NCBI RefSeq assembly: GCF_001949145.1
Contig: NW_019091358.1
Span: forward strand, 984,053 to 1,048,052
From: Acanthaster planci
Lineage: Eukaryota; Echinodermata; Asteroidea; Valvatida; Acanthasteridae
Direction of reading: 5' to 3'
DNA length: 64,000 nt
The position numbers were made by a program, and so were the translations under genes. The notes under the pieces were generated by a model. It was not told the origin of the DNA, made no database searches, and worked only from the letters and a program-made list of their open reading frames with translations. This document shows positions 25,627 through 36,350 of this stretch, piece by piece (within the stretch, counting starts at the first letter, position 1; each line of letters opens with the position of its first letter).

Positions 25627-26040
25627 TGACCTGACCACAATTGCTCCCTCTGTGCGGTACACATACCCCTAACGTCTTCTTGGCAAGGCATTTAGCCAGT
25701 CGCGCTGTTCGGTTAGGTAATGGTAATGATTGACCAGAATCCAGACCCGGGCTCCCCCGTCGAGAGGGGCTGGCATGAAAAATGACCCGTCCCTGACCAG
25801 GCCTGTGAATCCATTGACCTACCTTACTGACCGGCGTCAAGGCCTTTATCATCATTCTTTTCGGACCGGTCAGTCCGGCTGGTCATTCGGAACATAAAGG
25901 CCTCATGTCATCCTTGGCCTGGCCAGACTGACCCCTCGCGATAACTAGCCGCAACATTCTTACGTGGCCATTGGACAACTGGTCATAACAAGCTGGCCGA
26001 AGGGTCTCAATGCAAACTGACCACACACTTCACCATGACC
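25627..26040. promoter_or_regulatory. Cluster of 13 TGACC/GGTCA half sites
   Basis: TGACC begins at 25627, 25632, 25731, 25783, 25794, 25815, 25828, 25929, 26018 and 26036. GGTCA begins at 25868, 25881 and 25981. That is 13 in 414 bp, against roughly one expected by chance. TGACC/GGTCA is the core of nuclear-receptor half sites. The spacing is irregular, and no clear tandem unit is seen, so it is either a regulatory cluster or a strongly decayed minisatellite. Confidence 0.35.
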
Positions 26041-28999
26041 TGAGTGAACTAATTCAGATTGACGGGCCAGTTATTAGGAATTCCACAACCATGGCTATTT
26101 TTGCTGGCATGCAAAGCTCACGTGTTACAACTAGCGATCTGATAGTCATCACAGAACTAACAGTCGCCTTTTATCATTAACAGAAGAGATCGATCAACCA
26201 CTATACACGCTTATAATTAATACATCTAGACAAAAATAGCCCTGGGACCTCCTAAAAGTGTGGGGTCTTTTAGTTTGGCGTGGGTGGATAATGATTAAAA
26301 CCAGCAGAGATAACGCGCTGAAAAAATTCATTGATATTTTCTAGCTCTGAACTCTAAGCCGATGTGCGTTAGGCAATTGGATTTTATGACACAGCTTGGC
26401 AGTTTATTGTCACTGAAAGCTAAATGGTGTGTGAGTAATTCAGTACAAGAGACATAGGACGCTCAGCACATAAAAAACTGGCTGCCATTCAACCATATCA
26501 TACGCAAACATTTCTACTGAGCTGTTTTGAAGAAAAAACCAAACCCTTCATTGTCAAGAAATGGCAAGTAAAAGTGTGGTATGATGGTGGTTTATAAAAT
26601 GAATACCTCATTTTACTTCGATGGAAATATTCAACCAGCCAATTGAAAGCGAAGGATGCAAGGCGAGAAGCAGCGTTACAGATATTGGGCAACAATCACG
26701 CGTAGCTAGGTTAAGTGAACTGTGGATCAGGCGGCCGTGGGTCGAAACCTTTTCAATGGATTCCAAGAATTACCACAGAGGAGCGCGGCCGCGCACGGCC
26801 GACTGGTCGGGATAGAGTTACAAACAAATCCATCCATTGTCTCGTGTCAGTCCCGCACCCGCAGCAGTAAAACATCGCTTCCGTGACCTGAGTTGACCGG
26901 CGATTCTGGTCAAGGTGAGAGGGGTTGATTGTAAAGTGAGCTTATCGCGATAGGCCTGGAATCTGACCAGATTTTTTCTTAAAGCATGAATCTTGCCCCT
27001 GACCGCGTCTATGGTTACGCCAATAATGTTGCCGGTTCGCAATCCCCACTGTCCTGCTGCAAGGGAGCGATTGCACGCCTACGGCCTGGGGTGTTTTTCT
27101 ATTTCTCCAAAGCAAGCTTGGCCTACCTGCGCGACCTCATGTGAGGTCAGCCACGTAACACGTCACGTGGCCTTATTAACAGCTGCTGATGGACTGAATA
27201 ATGAGTCTCCAAAGCCTGTCCTTGGTTGCAGGAATAATTACGAGGAAGAAGGTGATCGGTTCAGTTATAATTACGTGACAACAACTCGTGGGGCGACAGA
27301 CTGCCTTTCAAAGGCCGAAATGAACAGGAAGAAACGTAACTGATTACACACGGTGTTTCACAATCCACTAATGAACTGAACTGCGAGCTGTGACTTGATG
27401 TAGGAAGTTGGTTGTTTATAATGTAAAACATCATAAATGTCACAAGTCCATCCACAAAGAAAGTTGGACTGACACTTTTTGAACTGGTACTATATCTATA
27501 AAACCTGAAAGGCTTCAAATTTTTGGGCTCCGTTGGGCACTGTTACGGCGCCATTTAATGAATTTGGCGCTGTACATACAAGACTAAACCTTATCGCTAT
27601 GATAATTATAAGTAAATAATTACGCCAATCGATCAATAAAGGAATGAAATGGTCATACGATCAATTGTATCACTTTCATATCAAACGGCTTATGATTATT
27701 GTTATTGTGATGTGCGAACAGACGACATGCAATACAGGGTAATGGGCGTATTTTGCTAATGCCTCCAAATTTGCAATAGAAGCAGCCGAACAAGGATCCA
27801 AAAGTTCAATGCTTAGGTGCTGTGGTGGAGGGTACCAAGTTTGGGGCAATTTCCTAGTAATTTAAAATGTCACCAGTTGAGGCTGTTACATACATCACGG
27901 CGGCATTTCCCACATTAGATCTGTTTGGAACTTCTAACCAAAGTCAGGTCTGCCGAGTGGCGAGCCACTTGGTCTGGGAACATATACCGGGGAATTATCA
28001 TCGACAGTCAAGAAGCACTGACTGCGAAAACACATTTAACTCGGATGGCAAATATTTACACTTTAATATATCTCACACAGTCGTTCCGTTACAGATTTTT
28101 TTAAAGAATGAAAGTAATAGACTCCTGGCATGGCCATACCAAATACATGTATGTAATCACCGTTACAACAGGTCCTCCTTTGCCCGCTCGGTGCATGATA
28201 TCGCGTTCAGCCAGACGAACACCTTTCTTTAATTTGCGCCACAGCTACACTGCCTAATTGAACCGTTGGCAGCTCTGTTAGCTGCGACTAAGAACGGCCC
28301 GTTCCCTGACTATAGACACTCGCACATCGCACCCTTCCTTATCCCAAAATGATGAACCTGTGGGAAGGTGAGTTTCGTGACTAACCCAAAATGCCATAGC
28401 TCTGAAATAAATTCAAAATGTTTCACATTAAGTTGCAGTCTCTCTCTAAAAGAAAATATCCCTTCGACATATTAAATTAGTGAGTGAACTACCAGAAGCT
28501 TACGTAGACAGTTCCTAAGTTCTTGAAAGACAGACTTTTGTTCGATTGCAAAGAAGAAAGTCAAAAGACAACAAAATTCCTCTTACGAATTGTCTTAAAT
28601 CAAAATCAAACACGATACAATAACACTATTTACCCTAAAAGATTCCGAGCGAAACCTAATTGAGAACTTAAAGCACGCAACATTATAGCACCACGCATAC
28701 ACTGGAATGCTGTGAGATAACCATATACATGTATAACATAAAATCTTCATGTGCAGCAGCATTTACCGTCTGGTGCATTATTACAAACGCACGAAGGGCA
28801 AGACTGATTTTGGTTCCATTTACAGGCAGGTCGGCATTCGTCATTGGTCGTGATTAGACGGGTTATGTAACGTAGCCCGGCCTTAACCTGCTATATGGGC
28901 TCACGTTCTGTTTGTAACTGTTGGTACGGCAAGACCCACAGGCAATCAATCCTACTGTCTCGCTCGTGACTGCTCTCAGCCACTGGCGAAACCATTGTA
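26041..28999. other. Non-coding stretch, with a second small TGACC cluster
   Basis: TGACC/GGTCA recur at 26884, 26894, 26908, 26964 and 27000, again denser than chance. A CACGTG-containing GTCACGTGGCC lies near 27164-27174. A 121-codon frame (27867-28232) has no recognisable domain. Confidence 0.35.
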
Positions 29000-29843
29000 G
29001 TGAAATTACGACATGCCAATCAGTCAGTACCAGACGAAAACAGTATACTCCAATACCTATAAACCAAGTATCCACGATCACTTGCTTTGAAACGTCAAAC
29101 CCAAAAATAGTGTTGTTGTTGGAAAACAGTATTGACTGCGTGTGATAACGGCGGTGGATTTACTGCACTTCACTGACCTGTCGTTAAAACTTCTGCTATA
29201 ATTTCACTTCTTTCTGACACTTCTTGATTACAGATATCTTCCCTGAGAGATAAATACATTCTTACACATCTGACCAGTTGGACTAGGCTAGGCAATGACA
29301 GTTATCCCTGGGCAGTATGTTCCACTGCAATGGTCATAATTCCATTTTAAAAACACTTATGAGCTTTGGCTCAACTGTATGTCACAAACGACATTATGCA
29401 ATTCACTTTTAAAAATACAAGAGACTTTCACATTTTGCAACTCTTGGAAGTGAGCAGTGCTGTCTCATAAAACTATTTTAAAGCATTTTGAACAATAAGA
29501 ATAACAAATTCCATTGGCGGGATCGAGACCAAAATAACCAAACAATATGGACCAATTGATGTATTGAATACATACATGGTTGAGTTGTGAACATAAACAA
29601 GATACTGCAGTTTCCACTTGAGTTAATGTCTGCGGGGCAAATACATGTCCAGTGCAGTTTCCTCCAACTGCAAAGTCTTTTAACGAAGTGCACCTTTGCT
29701 ATGTAGTTTTTCGTGTCGGCAAGGTCTGTGAGCTTGTGCACCATTAGTGCGTTTTTTTCAAACGCACTGCAGCATTCACTCATCAGGCGAAAAACCGACA
29801 CCGTGGCCCCGCACAGTATTTCAGTTTCAGAGGTAACAAACCA
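29000..29843 (-). other. Presumed 3'UTR and downstream flank of the bZIP gene
   Basis: Transcription should continue here after the TGA at 29844-29846. On the minus strand I see no AATAAA or ATTAAA in this interval, so the polyadenylation site is not placed. A 107-codon open frame (29478-29801) has no recognisable domain and is taken as chance. A TTATGTAA, a variant PAR-bZIP site, lies at 28863-28870. Confidence 0.3.
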
Positions 29844-30632
29844 TCAGCAGTTATACACCATGTAATGCAGCCTGCCCATTTCGCTCTTGAGGATGGACAC
29901 CTCTGCTCTGAGTTTCATGTTCTCTTGTTCAAGGAACACAGCACGAAGGGCGATCTCTTCCTCTTTTTCTCGGCGGGCGTCACGAGAACGTTTCGCCGCA
30001 TCGTTGTTCTTACGTCTCCGGTCCCAGTACGCACTGTCCTTCTTCTCGTCGGGGACGGGACGAACTTTCTTTCTGGAGGGTTCCTGTGGCGGAATGCTAC
30101 TGTCACCCTTGTCGGAAGTGGAAACTGCGGCTCGTCTCTTCCTGGACGCAAGAAGTGCCGACAGCCTTAGCGTGGACAGGGACGGCGCTGTACTGTCAGC
30201 TGCGACCGGATAGCTGCCGTACAACGGGTAGGTCGCGGCGGCACTGTAACCCGCGGCGTAATTGGCCGGTGTAAGCGCCGAGCTCCCCTCACCCAGGAAG
30301 GAGTACGGAGACAGCGTGGAGGAGATCGGCAATGACGGGTAGGGGTAGAAAGTTTTGTAGGCAGCGGCGGCCGCGGCAGACGAAGGGGCCGGAAGGCCGC
30401 GGTGGCTCAGATCCAGCGGTTTAGTCCCGACGCTGAACTCGCTCCTCGGGCCGTCCTTGATCGAGCGAGACGGAGCGATCATGTTGGCAACATCGAGGGC
30501 GGTCTGCCTCCTGGTCGTAGCTACCGGTTTGTTGTCCGTGGTGGATTCTGCCTGGTGGTACTCATCCTCTTTAGTCACCATTCTGGCGGTAAAAGGTTCC
30601 CCGTGGTCTTTGCAGATGACTTTCTCTTCCAT
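29844..30632 (-). CDS. bZIP transcription factor, PAR/CES-2/Giant/NFIL3 class (HLF/TEF-like)
   Basis: This is a 262-residue nuclear DNA-binding protein of the PAR-type bZIP class, which binds TTAYGTAA sites as dimers. The basic region spans about residues 196-223. It carries the bZIP signature N209-x-x-A212-A213-x-x-S216-R217, preceded by the class-specific PDExKDxxYWxRRRKNN segment (194-210). The zipper has d positions I227, L234, L241, L248 and L255 and an a-position Asn at N238. The basic region and zipper end the protein, as is usual in this class. PLDLS at 72-76 matches the CtBP corepressor motif PxDLS. An Ala run (86-91) and a Ser/Pro/Tyr/Ala-rich stretch (92-150) follow, and a Lys/Arg patch SRKKVRP (186-192) may help nuclear import. 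The ATG is the first in frame; an in-frame TAA lies at 30657-30659 and the context is strong (A at -3, G at +4). The ORF has no intron and is more GC-rich than its surroundings. Class membership is clear. HLF, TEF, NFIL3 or Giant orthology is not, because no acidic PAR domain is evident. Confidence 0.93.
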   Translation of the reverse strand: MEEKVICKDHGEPFTARMVTKEDEYHQAESTTDNKPVATTRRQTALDVANMIAPSRSIKDGPRSEFSVGTKPLDLSHRGLPAPSSAAAAAAYKTFYPYPSLPISSTLSPYSFLGEGSSALTPANYAAGYSAAATYPLYGSYPVAADSTAPSLSTLRLSALLASRKRRAAVSTSDKGDSSIPPQEPSRKKVRPVPDEKKDSAYWDRRRKNNDAAKRSRDARREKEEEIALRAVFLEQENMKLRAEVSILKSEMGRLHYMVYNC

Positions 30633-30685
30633 TCTATACCGGCTGGGGCCCTGTGCTTAAGTGTCCTGAAACCGATAAAGTGCAT
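30575..30685 (-). other. Possible uORF (36 codons) overlapping the bZIP start
   Basis: If the stronger acceptor is used, the first ATG of the mRNA is at 30683-30685. Its context is weak (T at -3). It opens a 36-codon frame, out of frame with the bZIP ORF, that ends at the TGA at 30575-30577, beyond the bZIP ATG (30630-30632). Such an arrangement normally lowers translation of the main frame through leaky scanning. It depends entirely on the splice model. Confidence 0.35.
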
Positions 30686-30694
30686 ACACAAATC

Positions 30695-31125
30695 CTGTTA
30701 AAAAGAGAAAAAAAAGGCCCCCGTTTCGTCCCATAGGCCTATCTAACCCGACCCGACCCACGCTTGCAACACAATATGAAAGCCTGTTTACCGTGTGAAT
30801 GACACTTAACCCAACCGTGACGATGGACCTACATTTCCACATCACGATTCGTTTTGAATGATTTCACCGCACCTACGGGTTTGTATAACACTACTAACAG
30901 CATTCTTGAACGCTGCAATTCATAGAAGCGTAGACCGTACCATATCGATTTAGTGCAATACTACCAAAAAATATTTCGCACACACAGAGGGGAATTTTTT
31001 TAATGTAAATTTTGTTATTGCTGTTAATCTACAAGAAACTTAGAAATGCTGCATGGGAACAACTAAAGAGGAGGGGGTACATGCGATGAAAACAGATAAA
31101 CACAATTCAAAATGGGTGGACTTAC
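30695..31125 (-). other. Predicted 5'UTR intron of the bZIP gene (431 nt)
   Basis: The donor is GTAAGT at 31120-31125. The acceptor is preceded on the minus strand by a pyrimidine tract (eight T, then CTC and five T) and AACAG, with AG at 30695-30696. A second possible acceptor, GGTTTCAG, would start the exon at 30665 and has a poorer pyrimidine tract. Use of the second acceptor would remove the upstream ATG at 30685. Confidence 0.45.
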
Positions 31126-31285
31126 TCTTAGACTGGTGTGGACTGTAACAATGCGTTGCTCTCCGAGTGCTACAACAGATGCAAGGTACCCGCGTTTATT
31201 GCAACGCTCGTGATCGGTGACTCGCAAGATTATTTGCCTAGAATCGTCGCTAATTGCGCACGTTGTCGGTCAACTCGTGTGTCGG
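31126..31285 (-). other. Predicted non-coding exon 1 of the bZIP gene
   Basis: The segment runs from about 30 nt below the TATA box to the donor AAGA|GTAAGT, with GTAAGT on the minus strand at 31120-31125. No ATG occurs in it on the minus strand, as expected for a 5'UTR exon. The upstream boundary is approximate because the transcription start is not proven. Confidence 0.45.
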
Positions 31286-31307
31286 GGCTGACCCCAAACT
31301 ACCTCGG

Positions 31308-31317
31308 TTTATATAGG
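31308..31317 (-). promoter_or_regulatory. Predicted TATA box of the bZIP gene
   Basis: Read on the minus strand the sequence is CCTATATAAA, a good TATA box. It lies about 675 nt upstream of the bZIP start codon. Initiation about 30 nt downstream would fall near 31280-31290, where a TCAGCCCC initiator-like sequence is present (31288-31294 on the minus strand). The placement agrees with the downstream GTAAGT donor and pyrimidine-rich acceptor, and this is why I favour it. It is a prediction from sequence only. Confidence 0.5.
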
Positions 31318-31339
31318 CGGCTGGTGATCCGTGCACTTG

Positions 31340-31364
31340 TGACCTTAGGTGTAGCGGTGACGTC
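31340..31364. promoter_or_regulatory. CRE-like site and extended nuclear-receptor half site upstream of the TATA box
   Basis: TGACGTC at 31358-31364 is a near-full CRE, 41 bp upstream of the TATA box. TGACCTTA at 31340-31347 is, on the minus strand, TAAGGTCA, the extended monomer site type used by ERR, SF-1 or Rev-erb-like receptors. Their position close to the predicted promoter makes them plausible. Occupancy is unknown. Confidence 0.35.
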
Positions 31365-31473
31365 GCACAAAGCACGACCTTAACGCGGTCAACTTGGTCG
31401 CAGCGAATGACGCCCAGAGTCGGGGCCGGCTTCAACCCTGTAGCTAACTCTGCGACTTGTGTCGGCTGTTACC

Positions 31474-31488
31474 TAATCTCGCTAATCC
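31474..31488 (+). promoter_or_regulatory. Pair of TAATCY homeodomain sites
   Basis: TAATCT (31474-31479) and TAATCC (31483-31488) lie 3 bp apart, about 160 bp upstream of the TATA box. TAATCC is the Otx/Goosecoid K50-homeodomain consensus. Such short motifs occur by chance, so support comes only from pairing and location. Confidence 0.25.
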
Positions 31489-33808
31489 CCACCAAGCAAG
31501 GCCAAGTTGTTGGCTCCATTTATCGCATGGTTTGTCGCTTAGGAGCCGACACAGGAGAGCAAAAGGTTATCCGTCCTGTTGTAAACAGTACACATGTAGT
31601 CTGAAAAATGCGCTGGCTCGCTAGGCCAGCGTTTACGCACGGAAGTCTCCACACGAGTCACATTCCGTTAAGCCATGTACACGATGTTCAGTATACATTG
31701 CCGTAATAAGCCTTGCTGCTGCAAACAACTCCGTTTAAAGTCAAATGAGAATATGTTTACCTCACCATTGAAGAAACGGACTTCTGTGATTATGTACTAG
31801 ACGAGCATCCAATAAAAACATAGGCCTACCATTCAGGGATAAACATTACGTAACAGTACTTTATTTGTCCAGGAATGATGATTATGTTTTTCTCTCAAGT
31901 TTTGCTCATTGCAGATTCGGCTTGATAATTATAATAGGTCCTCCAGGTATTTTTTTTCAGCACACCAAGACTGTCTAGCGTATTCGTGGCGTGGGAAAAC
32001 ATGTTCAAAAGTGCATCAATAGCCACATAATGGCTGTTCGTGCACGACGAGTATATTGAAACGCAACCGCCATTGTGCAAACATTGACAGAATCATTTGT
32101 CTTTACTTCGTGATGCTGTGAATGAAGTCTTCCGCGGGACTTGAAAAAAGTGCTTGGGATTTATTAATTAATACCTGCCGGGTTATTGACTGATAGGTTA
32201 TCATCAAAGTGGCTGGGCTGCAAGGGGGCAAAATCGGGAAGGGGCCGTTCTCACATCTGCCAAACTGAAGCCCCCAGTCAGTAACGCGGAGCGGCAGGGT
32301 CATTAACGCCTCGGTTGAGTCACTCTGGGTGTTAACAGAGACTCAAACATGGTCGATGAGCCCTTTTGGAGGGAGCCGGTCCGATGGGGGTGTACCTGGT
32401 GAGACGTGAGGGCGCTAGAGGGACCAGAGAAAACGCAAAGGGTTGATATTCCAAGAAATTAGCCAGAGTTGGTCATTCAACCCTTGATTTTCCACCCCTA
32501 TCATTTCCATCCTTGTGCTTTCCCCTCATCCATCCAGGCTCCCATTGACTTGTAACAAATTACACCCTTTTTTTCAAATGCCTTTTCATGAAACTGAAGC
32601 AGGCTAGGATCGCCCATCCTTATGTGCTATAATTCCACACTAACGCCGATGCCTTGTGAGCTTAATCCCGAGCAGCATGTCTAATTTTATCGAACGGTGC
32701 TGTTCCAATATAGGGAGTAATCGGGATAGTTTATCTAGGACATCCAGAATGAAACGAATTCAAAGACATTTTTCTTTACTGGAGTTTACATTACAACAGC
32801 TAAACCTATGTCAGTTGGACAAGATGCTCACAGTGGGCCGCAATATACAAGTAACGGCCTAAGTATACTCAAAAGGTACTGAGGTTTTTGTGAAGAGCGG
32901 TAATGTTTATAGATTGATAATGAGCCAGTTCGGTTTTCCAACAGCGCATGCCCCAAATAAAGCGCGTCCAAGGTCATTTTTGAAATACCGATCTCGCTTA
33001 TCAAAAAAACACTCTAGTTTTTTCAAGATGTACTTTGCGTCAGGCAGATGTTAATTTGAATATTAATGGACACTGTACACCCAGTGCTTGGTTTTAGATA
33101 AAACACTGAGCACTTGTCTTAATTGTGACGTACATGTACAAGAATGAAGGGACTGACGCCAGAGGAACTTCTAGAATTATACAGACAAAAGAATAATATG
33201 TTTTCATGGTTGAATAGCCACGTTTATATATTTTCTCCTCTAACCCTATAGGCTTACTGATATGAGTGAAACAAGTGGGTCTGGTACCTTTCTTGATACT
33301 ACATTAGATGGAGGACATGTAATTCTCAAGTGGTAAAATTAACTTTATAATTGCCTATGTTATGCCTCTGTTTTTTGGCCAATTTAGTTTCACGAACAGG
33401 GCGCACGATTAAGGCGCTGTCAACCTTGTAGGGGCTGAAGTCTGTGTCACAGTGTTGCTCCTACAAATTTGGTAAAAAATAATAGGATTATTAAGAAAGG
33501 CAAAAATTTAGCGCGCCCCTCTTCCACCGACATCCACCTTCCTGAACCAGCTGGCTATGCCGTTGCTCCAGTGCCCTGGTTTTTATGGATTTGTCTGGAA
33601 GCCTAGTCGCTCCTGAAAGTATAAGTCGACCCGTTTTCGTCTAGACTCCCATTCACTATTTCAGTGAGGATTGAAAGCGTTGGGGTATTTAAAGACTTCA
33701 GAGAAAATAAGGATGTAACATAATTGAGCGTATTGTATTCCTCATTGAAATTTCAAATTAACAGTACATAGCCAGGTAGTAGTGCTGTATTCAGCCGTTT
33801 GTTTCATT
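31489..33808. other. Non-coding upstream flank of the bZIP gene
   Basis: TGTGTCGGCT (31458-31467) and AGCCGACACA (31544-31553) form a 10-bp inverted repeat just upstream of the promoter. TTACGTAA lies at 31846 and TAGGCCTAC at 31821-31829. No other gene is seen. Confidence 0.4.
31846..31853. promoter_or_regulatory. Perfect TTACGTAA, PAR-bZIP/NFIL3-type binding site
   Basis: This palindrome, in the context ATTACGTAAC, is the optimal site for PAR bZIP and NFIL3-class dimers. It lies about 0.55 kb upstream of the predicted start of the bZIP gene. I noticed no other exact copy in the window. An 8-mer is expected about once per 65 kb on average, so its placement beside the cognate gene is suggestive but not proof. 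Confidence 0.35.
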
Positions 33809-33850
33809 GTGTTTGTTTGTTTGTTGGGTTGTTTGTTTGTTTGTTTGTTC
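33809..33850 (+). repeat. (GTTT)n microsatellite
   Basis: About ten GTTT units, interrupted once by a GGGT variant. Confidence 0.9.
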
Positions 33851-36254
33851 GATTTTGTAAGGAAAAAGACACAATGCATCCGATTTTAAACATCGATGTA
33901 TCCATCATTACATTTGTACCAGTAAAGGGCATTGTTGTATGCATGGTATTACCATCGCAGTTAGATGTTGAGTAGCTGGCGTAGGTAAAAGGCGTTGGAT
34001 AAATGAGCGAAGCCTGATAATAAATTACACGGCTTGGTCGGTTTTATTAATAAGATTATCATCTCTTGGCAATGCAGATTCCTAACATGATCCATATGCT
34101 GTTTTAACGCGGGCTTTTGGCACAGAATTCCATTTCATGGGACGGCTTTTGTGCCTGTAATGATGTGTGCAGGAAACAAAAAGACATTTTGTTAAACAAA
34201 GAGAATGTTTGCTGTTTCCTGCTGTGGTATCATGCACATTTCTGGCGAATCATTCCCGCTGATTTTTGCTCAGCACATACATGTATACATTTGCTAAGCA
34301 GTAACGTCTGATTTGCAGCTTTATAAAATTGGGCGCTGTGGATTTTTAGGCTTTGATCATTTCGTGTGTGTGTTTTATTTTTTCATGCAAAGTACTACCG
34401 AAGACCAAAAAATACAGACATGCATAGCTCTGAACATGTTATTCATAACACCTTGACATACACGCGCATACTTGTTACTGGATTATGTGGACCACAAATG
34501 TTGAGTAACATGATGGGTAAAACAACACGGAGATAATATTCTCTTCACAACGGGGCGTCGTCTTTCGTATAACAATGTCTCCTTTACCCTAAAAGTGCAT
34601 ATGTATCTCCTGTATCGTTGTAGTGAATTTTGTTCATGCCATAATCACGCGCTGTACCTTAGGGAGTTTTTCCAGTAAATGTCTTGTGGTTTTTTGACAC
34701 CAGTTATGTGAAAATCCGTTTTGGCCAAGACAGATTAGTTAAAAATGTTCAGTTTTGTCTGGTGACGTGCTCAATGATACGCGTGTGACCATGAACTTCA
34801 AATGACCACAACAACAGTGGATCGAGTTAAACTTGCTCAGTTGTTCTGGTAAGCGTTTCTTTCAAAATCTTCAGAGAGATCAGCCTTGGGGCAGTCAAGA
34901 CTTTTTTCCCCTCCCCAGGGCATTGAGATGGTCCGAAAAAGCCCAGTTCTTTTGGGGTTAACACGGGAAGGCCTCCCCAACCACACCCTTTACACCCTTT
35001 TGCGATGTCCTTTTTTCCTCTTTCTTGAATCCCTCACCTTGCACGACTTTTTACCTCATGCTGAGAGGACTAGCATTATGTCCCCCCTACACTTTGGGGA
35101 AGCGATCGACGCCCGCTATGTCCAAGCGAGGAAAAAGAGCCTGACATGAAAATCAAAGACCCATTTTTTGACTCGCCAGTCCGAGACAATGATTGGATCC
35201 CTTTTGAACCCAAAGCGCTTTGAACACGTTCTGTCTCTTCAGTGGATGAGTCAAAGTCCCTGTCACTGTTTAGTGACACATCCTAGTTATTTCGAAAGAT
35301 GTATATAATTTTGTTCAAGGAGATAATTTATGGCCCCAAAACGTCAACTGATGATGTGCATTTTAAAATCCACCTGCGAATTGGACTTTAAATTTTTTTC
35401 AAACTAAGGTCCTTTTTAGTGAAGATGAATTGCATTGCTAAGAGGATCAAAAATAAGAGGTGAAGGAATAGGCTCATGCGTGATTCGAATATACATTTTG
35501 CTGTTCATTCTTCTTTTTTGGATTCGAATTTATATTCAGAAATGCAGGCAATAAACTAGTCCACCGGTAGATATACTGATATGCAATATAAAACAACCCG
35601 CATAAAACAGAGATGTGTAATATTTTCATGCTTCATATCATAACAGTTGCATTCATTTAGGCAGTGTTATAGAGTTCTAGTGTACACGTGTTTTTTTTTG
35701 TTTTTTTGTCTTTGAATATTACTGTTACTGTTGCGGCAAAACCCAACTTGATGGTGCTTATAAAAGGCACTGGCCCTGAACGATCATATTTACTGCACGC
35801 CAATGGTGTCGAGTGCAGCACTGAAAAGAGCTTTTAAATGGAATAAATTAGCATAGCTTCTGTTAACCTTTGTGGTACATAACTTGGACATGGCTGGAGA
35901 TTGCCCCACTTATGTTACATTTACCCATTACGAAACTGGCAACCAAACGCGTGTTTGTATCAACCAAATATTTGAGACTTTTAACGACGGATATGTGTTC
36001 AACAACGACTTGCGTTACTGTTTTTAGAATTCACGTTGTAATAGGGCAGAATTTTCCGTGAATCGTCGCACTTTTTTAGACAGGAACTACTTAATGAGGC
36101 ACGTGTGTCAACCAAATTAACAAAACAGCAGAAGAAAATCCTTCGGCAAACATACAACTCCAGGCCAAACATGCTATTATTCGGGGATGGAGTGGTTTCA
36201 TCTGTGTAGTATGCGCTCGTTTGTTTGTTTCTTTTTTAACCCTTATCGATCATA
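33851..36254. other. Non-coding stretch up to the second gap
   Basis: AT-rich spacer with no recognisable gene or repeat. CCTTATCGATCAT (36241-36253) directly precedes the gap. Confidence 0.45.
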
Positions 36255-36350
36255 NNNNNNNNNNNNNNNNNNNNNNNNNNNNNNNNNNNNNNNNNNNNNN
36301 NNNNNNNNNNNNNNNNNNNNNNNNNNNNNNNNNNNNNNNNNNNNNNNNNN
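36255..36350. other. Assembly gap (96 N)
   Basis: Unknown bases. The 13-mer CCTTATCGATCAT occurs on both sides (36241-36253 and 36369-36381), suggesting a tandem repeat or unmerged overlapping contig ends. Confidence 1.

Noticed and set aside
29478-29801. 107-codon minus-strand frame downstream of the bZIP CDS
   Set aside because: It lies in the presumed 3'UTR and shows no domain.
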